A stretch of 64,000 nucleotides of DNA from an uncultured Coriobacteriaceae bacterium (GCA_902778135.1 CACYWP010000010.1:1-64000), one strand, 5' to 3'. Counted from the first letter of the stretch, positions 53,577 through 62,983 are shown. Program-made: numbers and translations. The notes: generated by a model not told the origin, from the sequence alone.

Positions 53577-54803
53577 CTACCTCGCCTTCTTCTTGTCGAG
53601 CGAATACTCGGAGCTGCCCGTGCCTGCTACGGTGCCGACCGTGGCGTTCATGTCGGAGACGCTGGTCAGGGGCTGGGGCTCCACCGAGAGCCGCTGGGCG
53701 AACTTGCCCAGCAGCCAGCTGGCCACCATGGTCAGGCACAGGTAGCACAGCGCCGCGACCACGTAGAGCTCGACCTGCTTGAAGTAGATGCCCACCACGG
53801 TCTTGGTGGCAAACATCAGGTCGAACACGCCGATGACCGAGAGCACCGAGGAGTCCTTGATATTGACGACCAGCTCGTTGGAGAGCGCGGGGATGGCGTT
53901 CTTGATGCCCTGCGGGAAGACCACCTTAATCATGGCCTGCCACTGCGACAGGCCCAGCGAGCGCGCTGCCTCGTTCTGGCCAGGGTCGACGGCCTCGATG
54001 CCGCCGCGCAGGACCTCCATCATGTACGCGGTGGAGTTGAGCGAGATGGTCACGAGGCCGGCCACGAAGGTGGACCACACCTTGCCGATCTCGCTCACCG
54101 TCATGCCCGAGTTGCGCAGCAGGCCAAAGCCCGCGAAGTAGATGAGCATGCCCTGGACCATCATGGGCGTGCCGCGCACCACGGTCGAGTAGACCTTGGC
54201 AAAGGCCGTGCCAAAGGTCTTGAAGAAGCGCACGGCGTCGTTGTCGCAGCGGTCGACCTGCTGGATGCGCAGGAACACCAGCAGAATGGCCAGCACGAAG
54301 GCGATGAGCGTGCCAAAGACCGACAGGCCCACCGTGGTGAGGATGCCCTGGCCGATGATTCCATAGCTCTTGTCCAGCATGTAGACGATGGAGCTGAGGA
54401 AGTCGGAAGGATTCTTGTCGTGGCTGAGGCTGTCGGACACCACCGAGAGGAAGCCCATCACCGCGCGGTCGACGAACAGCGCCGCAGTGACGGCGCACAC
54501 CGCATACGAGCCAAGGCGAAGCGCGGCCTTGGCGGCAGGCTTGGTGAAGGGCGAGGTACGCTGGTATGCGTCACCCTTCCAGTGCGTGAGCTTCCACACG
54601 AGTGCGACTGCCGAGAGGGCGAGCCATGCCATGAGGAACCAATACATGGCGACCTCGACCGTATAGGCACCGCGCAGGAAGCTCATGGCCGAACGCCTCT
54701 GCAGCGAGAACCAGATGCCCACGGCCGCCACGAACGACGTCGCGAGGAAGACGTAACGATGGTCACTGATAACGAACTGCTTGATCTTGCGAAGACGCGA
54801 CAA
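53577..54803 (-). CDS. Polar amino acid ABC transporter permease with N-terminal membrane extension
   Basis: 408-residue inner-membrane permease of the His/Glu/Gln family. The canonical 220-residue HisM-like domain lies at about 150-385 (GILTTVGLSVFGTLIAFVLAILLVFLRI..., RGTPMMVQGMLIYFAGFG, EAARSLGLSQWQAMIKVVFPQGIKNAIPAL as EAA loop). It is preceded by about 140 residues with three extra hydrophobic helices, unlike ordinary members. The start is taken as TTG 54803 with GGGGAAAGG upstream; a GTG 39 nt earlier is possible. Confidence 0.88.
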   Translation of the reverse strand: MSRLRKIKQFVISDHRYVFLATSFVAAVGIWFSLQRRSAMSFLRGAYTVEVAMYWFLMAWLALSAVALVWKLTHWKGDAYQRTSPFTKPAAKAALRLGSYAVCAVTAALFVDRAVMGFLSVVSDSLSHDKNPSDFLSSIVYMLDKSYGIIGQGILTTVGLSVFGTLIAFVLAILLVFLRIQQVDRCDNDAVRFFKTFGTAFAKVYSTVVRGTPMMVQGMLIYFAGFGLLRNSGMTVSEIGKVWSTFVAGLVTISLNSTAYMMEVLRGGIEAVDPGQNEAARSLGLSQWQAMIKVVFPQGIKNAIPALSNELVVNIKDSSVLSVIGVFDLMFATKTVVGIYFKQVELYVVAALCYLCLTMVASWLLGKFAQRLSVEPQPLTSVSDMNATVGTVAGTGSSEYSLDKKKAR

Positions 54804-54872
54804 GGTGCACGCCCTTTCCCCGAACCGACGCTCCCATGGCACTGGAGCTCACCCATGCGGCCGTGATGGGTT

Positions 54873-54906
54873 GCTCCCCCTCTCCCCCATGGGGAAGAGG
54901 GGGAGC
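54873..54906 (-). terminator. Intercistronic hairpin between binding protein and permease genes
   Basis: GCTCCCCCTCTCCCC (54873-54887) pairs with GGGGAAGAGGGGGAGC (54891-54906), one bulge, 4-nt loop, no T-run. It lies in the 123-nt gap of the amino-acid transporter operon, at the same relative position as hairpins in the Opp and Mal operons. Confidence 0.65.
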
Positions 54907-54926
54907 AGCCTCCTCAGTCTTGCGTG

Positions 54927-55850
54927 TTACTCCGGCTGACGCTCCACGGCGGCGGCCCAGATGTCCTGACGCTGAGCCTCGTCGATGGTGGCGAGGATGT
55001 CGTTCATCTGCGCGACGATGTCGTCGTTGCCCTTGGAGATGCCGATGTTGACGGGCACCTCCTCGGAGAAGCCCTTGCCCTCGTCGAAGATGAGGCCCAC
55101 GAGCTCGGGATGCGCGTCGGTCATCGACTGGATGTTGCCCACGTCGAAGGTGATGGCGTCGCAGGAGCCGGCGAGCAGGTTGGAGATCTGGTCGGGCACG
55201 GTGGGCACGGGGCTCAGGTGGTTGACGCCCTCGATCTCGTCGATGACGTCGTCGAGCAGGGTGTCCTTCTGGCCGAGGACGGCCGCGCCCTTGAAGTCCT
55301 GGATGGAGGTGGCGTTCTCGTATGCGGAGCCCTTCTGCACCATGAGGCCATAGGTGCCCACGTAGTAGGGCTCGGTGAAGTCGATGGACTCCATGCGCTC
55401 GGGCGTGGCGGTCATGCCGGCGATGATGACGTCGATCTGACCCTGGCCCAGCGCCTCGATGAGGCCGTCCCACTCCAGCTTGACGGCGATGGGCTCGAGC
55501 CCGAGACCCTCGGCGACCGTCTTGGCAATCTGGACGTCGTAGCCGTCGGCGAAGGCACCGCTGACGTTCTCGATGGGGATGGTGAACTCGGACTCCTCGG
55601 TGGCCTGCCAGTTGTAGGGGGCGTAGGCAGCCTCCATGCCCACGCGCAGGGTGCCGTCAGCGGCAAACGCGGAGCCAGCGGCGGCATCGGCGGCGTCGGG
55701 AGCGGCATCATCCTCATTTGCCGCGGGGCCGCAGGCGGTCAGGCCCAGCGAGAGGGTCGCCAGACCGGAGAGCTTGAGGAAGTCACGACGCGAGACCTTC
55801 TGGAGTGACTGATACATGTCGGAGGTAGCATTGATACGGGTGTCTGCCAT
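54927..55850 (-). CDS. Polar amino acid-binding lipoprotein
   Basis: 307-residue family 3 solute-binding protein. The N-terminus SRRDFLKLSGLATLSLGLTACG has a twin-arginine motif and the lipobox LTAC (Cys near residue 40) followed by an Ala/Asp-rich linker. The fold starts LRVGMEAAYAPYNW, with GYDVQIAKTVAEGLGL, QIDVIIAGMTATPERMESIDFTEPYY (ligand-binding signature) and LLAGSCDAITFDVGN. Ligand probably Glu, Gln or a related amino acid. ATG 55850 follows AAAGAGG. First gene of a three-gene operon; its promoter should lie in 55851-56050, where no clear site was found. Confidence 0.92.
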   Translation of the reverse strand: MADTRINATSDMYQSLQKVSRRDFLKLSGLATLSLGLTACGPAANEDDAAPDAADAAAGSAFAADGTLRVGMEAAYAPYNWQATEESEFTIPIENVSGAFADGYDVQIAKTVAEGLGLEPIAVKLEWDGLIEALGQGQIDVIIAGMTATPERMESIDFTEPYYVGTYGLMVQKGSAYENATSIQDFKGAAVLGQKDTLLDDVIDEIEGVNHLSPVPTVPDQISNLLAGSCDAITFDVGNIQSMTDAHPELVGLIFDEGKGFSEEVPVNIGISKGNDDIVAQMNDILATIDEAQRQDIWAAAVERQPE

Positions 55851-56053
55851 GACGAACCTCTTTCTCCCTGGTTTGTGAGACCCCTTTCACGCAGCGCAAC
55901 CGGAGGGGACCCATTCCCCTCCCCCTTGCAACCCAATGCGAGAAAGTCCCGCCGCGTATTGGATAAGGTAAGAGTCTGGCGCAGCTGAAGCAAGCGCACG
56001 GCCAAGTTTGATACATGTCGGCAACAGCGACCCAAGCAACAGCAACAGCCCCG

Positions 56054-56078
56054 TTCGTCCATCTGGGACGGTCGAAGG
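56054..56078. repeat. Deleted family 1 repeat fragment
   Basis: TTCGTCCATCTGGGACGG is followed directly by TCGAAGG, lacking the middle GTTCTCC block. It abuts the stop codon of the tsaB-rimI-tsaD gene. Confidence 0.55.
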
Positions 56079-58526
56079 CTAGTGTTCGGGCCAGCCGGTG
56101 CCGACCACGGGGGGCTCGGGGCTGCTCCATTCGCCCAGCTTCGCGTTCGGCGCGGCGTCCAGCGTGAGGGGTGCCGTCACGCCCGCACGCAGGTTGCGCA
56201 GCGCCGCGAGGGCGATCATCGCGCCGTTGTCACCGCAGACCACCACGGGCGGCACGGTCACCCGCACCCCCATCCGGGCAAACCGCTCCTGGTAGGCCGA
56301 CCGCAGTGCGGGGTTGGCCGCGACGCCACCGCCCACGCAGAAGTCGCTGACGCCGCACTCCTCGACCGCCGCCGCAGCCTTCGCCACCTGTACGTCCACG
56401 ACGGCCGCCTGGAAGCTGGCGGCCAGGTCGGGCAGGTCGATGGCACGGCCGGCCTTGTTCTCGCCCTGGATGTGCGTGATGACCGCGGTCTTCAGCCCCG
56501 ACAGCGAGAAGCGGTAGTCATGGCTGTGCATCATCGCGCGCGGGAAGTTGATGGCGCGCGGGTTGCCCTCGGCCGCCAGACGGCTGATGGCCGGACCGCC
56601 CGGATAGCCCAGGCCCAGCGCCTTGGCAACCTTGTCAAAGGCCTCGCCCACCGCATCGTCGATGGTCTGGCCCAGAATCTCGTAGTCGCCCCAGGCCCTC
56701 ACGAGCACCAGCATCGTGTTGCCGCCGCTGACGAGGCTGGCGACGAACGGCGGCTGGAGGTCCGGGGTCTCGAAGAGGTTCGCCAAAAGGTGCCCCTCCA
56801 GGTGATGGACCGGGATGAGGGGCAGGCCCGTCGCGGCGCAGAGCCCCTTGGCGAAGGCGACGCCCACCACCAGGGCCCCGACGAGACCAGGGCCTGCGGT
56901 GACACCGATGCCGGCAAGGTCGGCCGGCGCCAGGGTGTCCACGCCGAAGTGCTCTCCCGCCTTTGCCAGCGTCTCTTCGAAGACTCCGACGATGGCCTCG
57001 GTGTGCTTGCGGCTGGCAATCTCGGGCACCACCCCGCCAAAGCGCGCGTGGAAGTCGATCTGGGTCGCCACGACGTTGGCACAGATGTTGCCTTTCCCGT
57101 CAATGATGGCCAGGGCGGTCTCGTCGCAGCTGCTCTCGATGGCCAGCACCAGCGGCCCTGCAGCCTGGATCGCCTCCTGCTGCCCCGACGTGCGCGGCAG
57201 GGGCAAGATGGGCCAAGGACGCACCGACGGTCGGGGCTCGGGACGGTCGCCCACGCGGTCCGCGTCCACGGCCATGGGCAGGTTCGCAGTCATGATCAGG
57301 GCATGGTTGCCCGGGCCGTAGTAGTCGCGCCGCAACCCCACCTGCATGAACCCGAGGCTCTCATACAATCCACAGGCCGCCTCGTTGCCCTCGTGCACCT
57401 CCAGCGAGATCTCGGAGGCACCCAGCGTCTGGCCGTCATAGGCCAGCCGGGTCAGCAGCCTCGTCGCGATGCCCTCGTGGCGCCGCGCATGGTCGACCGC
57501 GATGTCCAGCACCTCCAGACGGTCGCCCGCCAGCAGGCCCCCGGCAAACCCGACGATGGTCCCCCGGTCATGGGCCACCCACCAGGTCCGCCCCGGCTGG
57601 GTCAGCTCCTCCTCGAACATCGGCGCCGCCCAGGGCTCGTGGACGCCACCTTCGTAGGCACGCGCCTCGAGGGCCTCCACCTGGGCGATGTCGTTGACCG
57701 ACATCGGTCGCAGCTGCAGGTGGATGCCGGCCAGGTCCTCCGCGACGCCCGATCCCTCGACGAACCCCGACTGCCCCAAGCCCAGACGCTGTCGCTCGGC
57801 CTCCTCGGCATCGGACAGGCGCGTGTAGATGGGCAGGACCAGCGCCGGGTCGCCATTGTCCCGGACGGCGTCGCGTGGGGCTGCCTGCGCGGCACGCAGC
57901 AGCCCCTCCGATGACGGATGCCATACGTCCTCGTCGGCAAAGCGGGCAAATCCCGCCCCCTCGAAGCGCGCGCGATACTTCTTCAGGCCGTCACCCGTCA
58001 GCGTGATGGTGTCGCGGTCGCGGCGTGCGGCCCAGTCGTCGATGCACGCCTGAGTCTTGACCACGGTCTCGGCCACGAACAGGCGCTGGGGACCACCCTC
58101 GTCCACCTGATAGAGGCCCGGGTAGACCTCGCCGCGCATGGCGTCGCCGACCACGCCCACCAAGCCGCGGACCCCCGCGCCCCACGCATGCCACGCGGCC
58201 GCATCCAGCGTCGATGCGCCGTAGAGCGGAATGCCCAGACCACAGGACAGGCCCTTGGCCGTGGCGATGCCAATGCGCACGCCGGTGAACGACCCGGGTC
58301 CACGACCCACCAGCACCTCGTCGACGTCTGCCATCGTCAACCCCGCCTTGGCCAGCAGGTCCAGGGCGGTCGAGGTCAGCTCGACGTTGGTCTGGCGTCG
58401 GCACAGGTGGTCGCCCGTCGCAAGGATGCGCGGCCCCTTGGCTCCAAGCGCCGCGACAGAGCAGCACAGCATGTCGGTAGAGGTGTCAAGCGCAAGCACA
58501 ATGCGCTGGTCAGAGGTGGTGTTCAT
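56079..58526 (-). CDS. TsaB-RimI-TsaD fusion protein (tRNA t6A synthesis)
   Basis: 815-residue three-part protein. Residues 1-250 are TsaB (LALDTSTDMLCCSV, GRGPGSFTGVRIGIATAKGL); 270-430 are a RimI-type GNAT acetyltransferase (VLDIAVDHARRHEGIATRLLTRL, ISLEVHEGNEAACGLYESLGF); about 470-815 are TsaD (LAIESSCDETALAIID, VVPEIASRKHTEAI, the metal site VHHLEGHLLANLF, SGGNTMLVLV, VGGGVAANPALR). TsaB and TsaD with TsaE transfer threonylcarbamoyl to A37 of tRNA; RimI acetylates ribosomal protein bS18. Fusion fixes TsaB:TsaD at 1:1. ATG 58526 follows GAAAGG; an upstream extension is untypical. tsaE is the preceding gene. Confidence 0.95.
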   Translation of the reverse strand: MNTTSDQRIVLALDTSTDMLCCSVAALGAKGPRILATGDHLCRRQTNVELTSTALDLLAKAGLTMADVDEVLVGRGPGSFTGVRIGIATAKGLSCGLGIPLYGASTLDAAAWHAWGAGVRGLVGVVGDAMRGEVYPGLYQVDEGGPQRLFVAETVVKTQACIDDWAARRDRDTITLTGDGLKKYRARFEGAGFARFADEDVWHPSSEGLLRAAQAAPRDAVRDNGDPALVLPIYTRLSDAEEAERQRLGLGQSGFVEGSGVAEDLAGIHLQLRPMSVNDIAQVEALEARAYEGGVHEPWAAPMFEEELTQPGRTWWVAHDRGTIVGFAGGLLAGDRLEVLDIAVDHARRHEGIATRLLTRLAYDGQTLGASEISLEVHEGNEAACGLYESLGFMQVGLRRDYYGPGNHALIMTANLPMAVDADRVGDRPEPRPSVRPWPILPLPRTSGQQEAIQAAGPLVLAIESSCDETALAIIDGKGNICANVVATQIDFHARFGGVVPEIASRKHTEAIVGVFEETLAKAGEHFGVDTLAPADLAGIGVTAGPGLVGALVVGVAFAKGLCAATGLPLIPVHHLEGHLLANLFETPDLQPPFVASLVSGGNTMLVLVRAWGDYEILGQTIDDAVGEAFDKVAKALGLGYPGGPAISRLAAEGNPRAINFPRAMMHSHDYRFSLSGLKTAVITHIQGENKAGRAIDLPDLAASFQAAVVDVQVAKAAAAVEECGVSDFCVGGGVAANPALRSAYQERFARMGVRVTVPPVVVCGDNGAMIALAALRNLRAGVTAPLTLDAAPNAKLGEWSSPEPPVVGTGWPEH

Positions 58527-58673
58527 CGTCGGCCTTTCTGGTGGTTTCGCAACCAACCAGTGTAGCCGCAACCCGCCATTGCGGGCCACATCACGCAAAA
58601 CGGCCAGAGTTGGGTCGTTCGCTCCACGATGACGGGTATGTGGTACCAGCCTGCCCGACGCTCCGCCGTACGA

Positions 58674-59156
58674 CTAGGCCAAGGCTGCCACCAGCTCCTC
58701 GGCGCGGGCACCGTGTGCCACCAGCCGCACCTCGCGCGGCGGCTCCTCGCCTGCCTGCACTTGGTCGTCCAGGCGCGTCAGGCACACGTCCAGCCGATCC
58801 GGGCCGATCTGGTCGGAGAACTGCTCGCCCCATTCGATGACGCAGGGGCCGTCGCCCTCCAGCGCGTCATACAGACCGATGTCCTCCAGCTGGTCGGGGT
58901 CGTCCAGCCGGTACAGGTCGAAGTGGTAGAGCGGGGCGTCGGCACCCTCGTAGACCATCAGGATGTTGAAGGTTGGGCTGGTGACGTCGTCCTCGATGCC
59001 CATGCCGGCGGCGATGCCCTTGGTCAGCTGGGTCTTGCCCGCCCCCAGGTCGCCGGTCAGCACCAGTACATCGCCCGCCGAGAGCAGCGCACCCAGCCGG
59101 CGCCCCAGCGCAATCGTCTCCTCGGTCGCATTCGTCAGAAAACGAGCCTCATCCAT
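58674..59156 (-). CDS. tsaE: tRNA t6A synthesis ATPase TsaE
   Basis: 160-residue P-loop ATPase that recycles the TsaB-TsaD complex. Walker A GDLGAGKTQLTKGIA, SPTFNILMVYEG, and HFDLYRLDDPDQLEDIGLYDAL with the conserved YRL and Asp/Glu pattern. CVIEWGEQF is also diagnostic. ATG 59156 follows TGAGGAGAAGGAC. It lies 147 nt upstream of the tsaB-rimI-tsaD fusion in the same direction, so all three t6A modification proteins are encoded together; trmO at 24.7 kb acts later on the same base. Confidence 0.95.
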   Translation of the reverse strand: MDEARFLTNATEETIALGRRLGALLSAGDVLVLTGDLGAGKTQLTKGIAAGMGIEDDVTSPTFNILMVYEGADAPLYHFDLYRLDDPDQLEDIGLYDALEGDGPCVIEWGEQFSDQIGPDRLDVCLTRLDDQVQAGEEPPREVRLVAHGARAEELVAALA

Positions 59157-59209
59157 GTCCTTCTCCTCAGGTGAAACAAGCCGTCCGCACCACCGGCCCC
59201 AATCCCCCG

Positions 59210-59290
59210 GTTCGACCATCTGGGACGGTTCTCCTTGGTCGAATCATCTCAGACCTTTCGACCGTGGAGAACCGTCCCAGACGGTCGAAC
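59210..59290. repeat. Long inverted repeat, family 1, degenerate copy
   Basis: Arms of 34 nt (59210-59243 and 59257-59290) pair with a few mismatches; the loop CATCTCAGACCT is close to the reverse complement of the conserved loop GGTTATAGATG, so this copy is inverted relative to the others. Lies between the UDG and tsaE genes. Confidence 0.8.
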
Positions 59291-59307
59291 GTCCCGGTCG
59301 GCATCCG

Positions 59308-59916
59308 TCAGCCCTGCACGGGATTGGCAGCCAGCCATGCACCCACCATGCGCATGTCGTCCTCCAGCAGGGGCAGCCAGTCCTGGTGGTAGATCGTCGC
59401 CGCCGGATGGAAGGTCGGGCACACCACGAAGTGGCCCGTCTGGTACAGCTGGCCACGGAGCTTCGTCACGCCCAGCTCGGTGCGCAGCACGAACTGCGTC
59501 GCGAAGTTGCCCAGGCAGACGATGACGTCAGGCCAGATGGAGCGGATCTGCTCGCGCAGGAACGGCGAGCAGGCCTCGATCTCCTCGGGCCTGGGGTTGC
59601 GGTTGGAGGGTGGACGGCACTTGATGACGTTGGCGATGTAGATGTCCTCGCGCCGCAGCCCAGCCAGGGAGAGCAGGCTGTTCAGCCGCTGCCCGGCGGC
59701 GCCGACGAACGGCTCGCCCTGCAGGTCCTCGTTCTTTCCGGGGCCCTCGCCGATGAACATCACGCGCGCGTTCGGATTGCCCACGCCAAACACCAGGTTG
59801 GTGCGCGTCTCCCCCAGCGGGCACAGGCGGCAGTCGCCGAGCACCGCGCGGATCTCGTCCAGCGTCACCTCGCGCGGCCTCTGGTGGTCGTGTCCCGGTA
59901 TCTGCATGATGGCCAT
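59308..59916 (-). CDS. Uracil-DNA glycosylase, family 4 (4Fe-4S)
   Basis: Removes uracil from DNA. 202 residues with cluster Cys in DCRLCPLGETRTNLVFGVGN, the motif GEGPGKNEDLQGEPFVGAAGQRLNSLL (motif A with GEGPG-E), NVIKCRPPSNRNP with a further Cys, and the C-terminal HPAA (TFHPAATIY) active-site His, typical of thermophilic-type/family 4 UDG, which is also common in mesophilic bacteria. ATG 59916 follows GAGGAGGGCGTC. The 116-nt gap upstream of it shows nothing. Confidence 0.93.
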   Translation of the reverse strand: MAIMQIPGHDHQRPREVTLDEIRAVLGDCRLCPLGETRTNLVFGVGNPNARVMFIGEGPGKNEDLQGEPFVGAAGQRLNSLLSLAGLRREDIYIANVIKCRPPSNRNPRPEEIEACSPFLREQIRSIWPDVIVCLGNFATQFVLRTELGVTKLRGQLYQTGHFVVCPTFHPAATIYHQDWLPLLEDDMRMVGAWLAANPVQG

Positions 59917-60032
59917 GACGCCCTCCTCGTCCGCAAGGGAGGGTCGCTCCCTCTTCTGTCTCGGCACGTGTCCCCTCCCGTATCGAGCGATGGGCCGACC
60001 CCAGACGAAGGGCCCTCCCACCGTCTGGCACC

Positions 60033-61193
60033 TCAGACGTACACCTTTTCCATGCGCATGCCGAAGTTGCACGTCACCTCGTAGTTGATGGTGCCACGCA
60101 GCTGGGCCATCTCGTCGGCGGTGATGCGCTCGTCCCCATCCTCGCCGATGATGGTGACCAGGTCGCCCTCGGCAACCGGCGTCGCGCGGTGATACGACCT
60201 CGCGGGGTTGGTGTCCACCGCGAACATGCACTGGTCCATGCAGATGTTGCCCACCTGGCGCGCACGCTGGCCATGCACCAGCACGTCCATGCGTCCCGAC
60301 AGCGAGCGGGACAGGCCGTCCGCATAGCCGATGGGTATGGTTGCGATCTGTATGTGCGGGGTGGGCACGCGGTAGTTCAGGCCATAGCTGACGCCCTCGC
60401 CCACCGCGGGATTGACCGCCCTGGTGATGCGGGTGCGGACGCTCATGGCAGGCTCCAGCGAGATGCGCGGCGCCGTGGACTCGGCCGGCTGCAGTCCGTA
60501 CAGGCCGATGCCCGCGCGGCACATGTCGTTGTGCAGCTCGGGATGCAGGATGGTGCCAGGCGTGTTGTCGCAGTGGACCAAACCCACGTCGCAACCCGCG
60601 TCACGCAGCGCCGCGACGGTGTCCATGAAGCGCTTGGCCTGCAGCTTGAAGTCCCAGTCCTGGATCACGTCGGCCGTTGCGAAGTGCGTGAAGGTGCCTG
60701 CGCACGACAGCCCGCGGTGGAAGTCGATGAACCGGCGGAACTCGACCGCATCGTCAGGCAGCACGCCGATGCGCGTCATGCCGGTGTCGATGGCCATGTG
60801 GTATCTGCCGACCTTGCCCGCGGCAGCGGCCCGCTCCCCGTACGCCAGCGCGAACTCGGTGGTGAACACGGCAGGCATGATGTCGTAGGCGACCAGCGTG
60901 TCGATGGCGGTCTCGGGCGCCTGGTTGAGCATGAGGATGGGCCATTCGATGCCCGCCTGGCGCAGCTCCACTCCCTCGGCCACCGTCGCAACGGCAAACT
61001 GGTCCGCCCCCGCGGAATGCATGGCCTTGGTGCACTCGATGGCACCGTGGCCATAGCCGTCCGCCTTCACCGCGCACATCAGGCGCGTGCCGCGCCGCAG
61101 CAGCCCCTTGATGGCGCGGGTGTTCTTGCGCACCGCGTTCAAGTCGATCTCGACCCAGGCCCAGCGGTCGAGTGGTTCGGATGTCAGTGGCAT
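60033..61193 (-). CDS. alr: Alanine racemase
   Basis: Makes D-alanine for peptidoglycan; PLP enzyme of 386 residues. PLP Lys43 lies in AVKADGYGHG; the second base Tyr lies in GEGVSYGLNYR, and GRYHMAIDTGMTRIG and GNICMDQCM are family motifs. The start ATG 61193 has AAGGAGG 10 nt upstream. It follows the nnrD/nnrE gene across a 100-nt gap with a hairpin. Confidence 0.96.
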   Translation of the reverse strand: MPLTSEPLDRWAWVEIDLNAVRKNTRAIKGLLRRGTRLMCAVKADGYGHGAIECTKAMHSAGADQFAVATVAEGVELRQAGIEWPILMLNQAPETAIDTLVAYDIMPAVFTTEFALAYGERAAAAGKVGRYHMAIDTGMTRIGVLPDDAVEFRRFIDFHRGLSCAGTFTHFATADVIQDWDFKLQAKRFMDTVAALRDAGCDVGLVHCDNTPGTILHPELHNDMCRAGIGLYGLQPAESTAPRISLEPAMSVRTRITRAVNPAVGEGVSYGLNYRVPTPHIQIATIPIGYADGLSRSLSGRMDVLVHGQRARQVGNICMDQCMFAVDTNPARSYHRATPVAEGDLVTIIGEDGDERITADEMAQLRGTINYEVTCNFGMRMEKVYV

Positions 61194-61216
61194 GGGCGCA
61201 TCGCCTCCTTGCAGGC

Positions 61217-61271
61217 GACGGGCCAGGCACGTGCTGGCAGGAGGGCTTCCCGCCCACGCCCTTGGCCCGTC
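61217..61271 (-). repeat. Hairpin in the nnr-alr gap
   Basis: GACGGGCCA (61217-61225) and TGGCCCGTC (61263-61271) are perfect 9-nt arms with a 37-nt loop. No T-run; may modulate alr translation since the left arm ends just before its ribosome site. Confidence 0.4.
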
Positions 61272-61293
61272 CCCCATCTCTTCGAAAGGGCCC

Positions 61294-62904
61294 TCACTCG
61301 TATTCGAGTCCCGCCATCATAGCGCGCTCCTCGATGGCGTCAACAGCAAGACCGATCATATCGATGACGTCGCCCGCCATGACCCCGCGCGAGCCATAGC
61401 GCTCGGCCGCCATCAACGCGGCGTGCCCGTGTATCTCGCAGGCCAGCGCGGCCAGCAGCGGCAGGTCGGTGCCATCCACCTCGCCGCGTGCCAGCAGCGT
61501 CGCCATGATGCCACCCAGCACATCACCCGACCCGGCCGTCGCCAGCGACGCGGGGCCCGGCTTGGGCAGGATCGCCGCCTCGACGCCCACGCAGGCGCTC
61601 GCGTTGCCCTTGGCAAGGATGGCCAGCTCGTTGCCCCCGTCGGACCACACGATCCTGCGTGCGGCGTCCAGCATGGCCGTCAGCGAGTCGGGCGGGGTGT
61701 CCGCCAGGCCGATCAGGCGGCCCAGCTCCCCGCGGTGGGGCGTCATGATGATGGGGGCGGGACGCCGCAGCACCTCGGGGAAGTCCTCCAGCTGACCCGA
61801 GGTCAGCCTCGAGATGCAGTTGAGCGCGTCGGCATCGACGACCAGCTTGGCATCGGAGTTGAGCAGGGCGGACACCACGGCCACGGTACCGGACGAGACG
61901 CGCATGCCCGGGCCGACCAGCGTCGCGCTGCGGCGTTCTGCCAGTTTGACCACCAGGTCTGCGGCGCGGTTCGAGAACGCTCCGTCGGGCTCGGCGGGCA
62001 ACCCCACCACCGGTATCTCCATCATGCGGGACTGCACGATGCCGACGATGGGCTCGGGCACCGCCAGCGTGACATAGCCCGCCCCGGCGCGCGCGGCCGC
62101 CAGAGCGGCCATCATCGGCGCTCCGGTAAAGCGCGTCGAGCCGCCCACCACGAGCACCGACCCACGCGTGAACTTGTCGACAGACGTCGTCGGCGGGGCG
62201 ATGACCGCCTGGTAGTCACCAAGGTCGGCACGCCACGCCACCGGGTCGGCCTCGATGGCCAGCTGCTCGGTCTGCTCGGCCAGCGGTGCCACGACGATGG
62301 CACCGCACACGTCGCGGCCCTCGTCGGACAGCAGCCCGGGCTTGAGCGTCAGCATCGTGATGGTCTCGTCGGCGATCACGGACGGTCCCTCGGCATGGCC
62401 CGTCTGGGCGGAGAGGCCGCTGGGAACGTCGACGGCCAGCACGCGCGCACCGCAGGCGTTGATGCAGTCGATCCAGATGTCGAAGGGTGCGTGCGCGACC
62501 CCATGGAAGCCCGTGCCGAACATGCAGTCCATGACCACGTCGGTCTGCTCGAGCAGGCTCTCCACGTCAGAGCGCGGCGGGGCGACGAGCGCCTGGACCC
62601 CCACCTCCAACGCGCTCTGGGCAACCATGCGCGCCAGGTCGCTGTGGATGTCCTCCGCCTCGATCGGGGTGATGACCGTCACGCGCACGCCCTTGCGCAG
62701 CAGCTCCTCGGCGGCCACCCACCCATCGCCGCCATTGTTGCCAAAGCCGCAGAACACCGTCACGTGCTGCAGGTCGCCCATGGCCAGGACCTCGCCCGCG
62801 GCGGCCGATCCGGCACGGTGCATCAGCTCGGAGATGCTGACGCCAACCTTGGTCAGGTTCTCCTCGAGCATCCGCACGTCCTCGACGTTCAGAACTGGCT
62901 GCAT
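61294..62904 (-). CDS. Bifunctional NAD(P)H-hydrate epimerase/dehydratase
   Basis: Repairs damaged NADHX/NADPHX. 536 residues: N-terminal YjeF_N epimerase domain (NVEDVRMLEENLTKVGVSISELMHRAG, VFCGFGNNGGDGWVAAEEL, DCMFGTGFHG) and C-terminal ribokinase-like dehydratase (LVVGGSTRFTGAPMMAALAAARAGAGYVTLAVP, LVGPGMRV, LVVDADALN, IMTPHRGELGRLIG, TAGSGDVLGGIMATLLARG). The common bacterial fused form. ATG 62904 follows GAAGGAGAGTGACCCC; the longer frame lacks a ribosome site. Confidence 0.95.
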   Translation of the reverse strand: MQPVLNVEDVRMLEENLTKVGVSISELMHRAGSAAAGEVLAMGDLQHVTVFCGFGNNGGDGWVAAEELLRKGVRVTVITPIEAEDIHSDLARMVAQSALEVGVQALVAPPRSDVESLLEQTDVVMDCMFGTGFHGVAHAPFDIWIDCINACGARVLAVDVPSGLSAQTGHAEGPSVIADETITMLTLKPGLLSDEGRDVCGAIVVAPLAEQTEQLAIEADPVAWRADLGDYQAVIAPPTTSVDKFTRGSVLVVGGSTRFTGAPMMAALAAARAGAGYVTLAVPEPIVGIVQSRMMEIPVVGLPAEPDGAFSNRAADLVVKLAERRSATLVGPGMRVSSGTVAVVSALLNSDAKLVVDADALNCISRLTSGQLEDFPEVLRRPAPIIMTPHRGELGRLIGLADTPPDSLTAMLDAARRIVWSDGGNELAILAKGNASACVGVEAAILPKPGPASLATAGSGDVLGGIMATLLARGEVDGTDLPLLAALACEIHGHAALMAAERYGSRGVMAGDVIDMIGLAVDAIEERAMMAGLEYE

Positions 62905-62983
62905 GGGGTCACTCTCCTTCTTCGCGTGGTCCACGCCAACCATGATAGCGATTCTCCGGCTCCCGCCACGGCACGCTTGGCAG

